Below, piece after piece: positions 51,054-51,200 of a DNA stretch of 51,200 nucleotides. The stretch spans positions 1-51,200 of the forward strand of contig JAERIN010000007.1 of NCBI GenBank assembly GCA_016757515.1. Direction: 5' to 3'. The stretch comes from Alphaproteobacteria bacterium. GTDB taxonomy: Bacteria > Pseudomonadota > Alphaproteobacteria > Micavibrionales > Micavibrionaceae. The notes under the pieces are model-generated. The model saw only the letters and a program-made list of their open reading frames with translations. It was not told where the DNA came from and searched no databases. The translations under genes and the position numbers were made by a program. Positions within the stretch are counted from its first letter, which is position 1, and each line of letters starts with the position of its first letter.

Positions 51054-51200
51054 ATGCCGCGTCTTGCGTCTGGAGGTGTCTTGGTCCTGTGTGTGGCGGC
51101 CCTGATCCTGCTGCCCCTGCCCGCGTGCGCGCAGGCGGCCGATGGCGTGTCCATCACGCCGGAGATGGTGGCGCGCCTGCACCGCACGGAGTCCCGGCTG
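51054..51200 (+). CDS. Exported protein, 3' end outside window
   Basis: 49 codons are visible. A GGAGG ribosome-binding site lies 8 nt before the ATG. The N-terminus MPRLASGGVLVLCVAALILL is a signal peptide, with LPAC a possible lipobox and ACAQA a possible signal-peptidase I site. The rest is cut off. Confidence 0.6.
   Translation, partial: MPRLASGGVLVLCVAALILLPLPACAQAADGVSITPEMVARLHRTESRL

Noticed and set aside
1-51200. CRISPR arrays, rRNA genes, intact insertion sequences, intact prophage
   Set aside because: Searched by eye for regular direct repeats, conserved rRNA blocks, terminal inverted repeats with transposase and phage structural genes; none found.

Overview
This is a GC-rich chromosomal stretch from a bacterium that is most likely an alphaproteobacterium. 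The evidence is gene content: a C4-type 5-aminolevulinate synthase (hemA), a GapR nucleoid protein, a TadZ/CpaE-like ATPase, a Fur-family regulator without the usual CxxC, and a PlsC with an H-x4-E motif. No rRNA or other marker is present that would fix the genus. Several AT-rich blocks stand out: about 5.6-6.5, 24.6-25.1, 35.6-36.6, 42.7-44.4 and 47.4-50.3 kb. They look like later arrivals.

Layout. 0-5.4 kb: uracil-DNA glycosylase, sulfite reductase coupled to a Fur-type regulator, DnaQ exonuclease, an HPt/response-regulator pair and MetF. 5.4-8.2 kb: an AT-rich lytic transglycosylase, a hydrolase and zapA. 8.2-13.8 kb: a large PAS sensor kinase, a soluble chemoreceptor with a CZB domain and a TadZ/CpaE protein. 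13.8-18.6 kb: lpxC, a large methyltransferase-fusion protein, tatD and gapR. 18.6-20.0 kb: three parS centromere sites around a DHH phosphoesterase gene, followed by hemA, folB and miaA. 22.7-26.3 kb: tRNA-Val, then argC, a membrane protein, argB and a glutaredoxin. 26.3-31.7 kb: two tandem membrane-anchored methyltransferases, plsC, a winged-helix protein, and an ELM1-like / GNAT / trxB operon. 31.9-38.9 kb: pyrF, a secreted protein, a hicAB pair whose toxin carries a stop codon, trpB, an AT-rich transglutaminase-like gene and purF. A transposase remnant and a 3' fragment of tRNA-Leu (an old integration site) close this part. 39.2-50.3 kb: a surface-polysaccharide cluster. 50.3-51.2 kb: small genes and a structured intergenic region.

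The polysaccharide cluster encodes all five activities of the UDP-ManNAc3NAcA pathway: 6-dehydrogenase, 3-dehydrogenase, aminotransferase, acyltransferase and 2-epimerase. It also has three glycosyltransferases and an unusual PP-loop ATPase with a QueC-like four-cysteine zinc site. That ATPase is the best candidate for an undescribed sugar-modifying step.

A pattern runs through the whole window. Many first genes of transcription units have a -10-like hexamer ending 5-8 nt before the start codon, often with a -35 hexamer 17-18 nt further upstream and no Shine-Dalgarno sequence. This suggests widespread leaderless transcription, and I used it to choose several starts. One such promoter lies over a perfect parS site, so ParB could control the small gene behind it.
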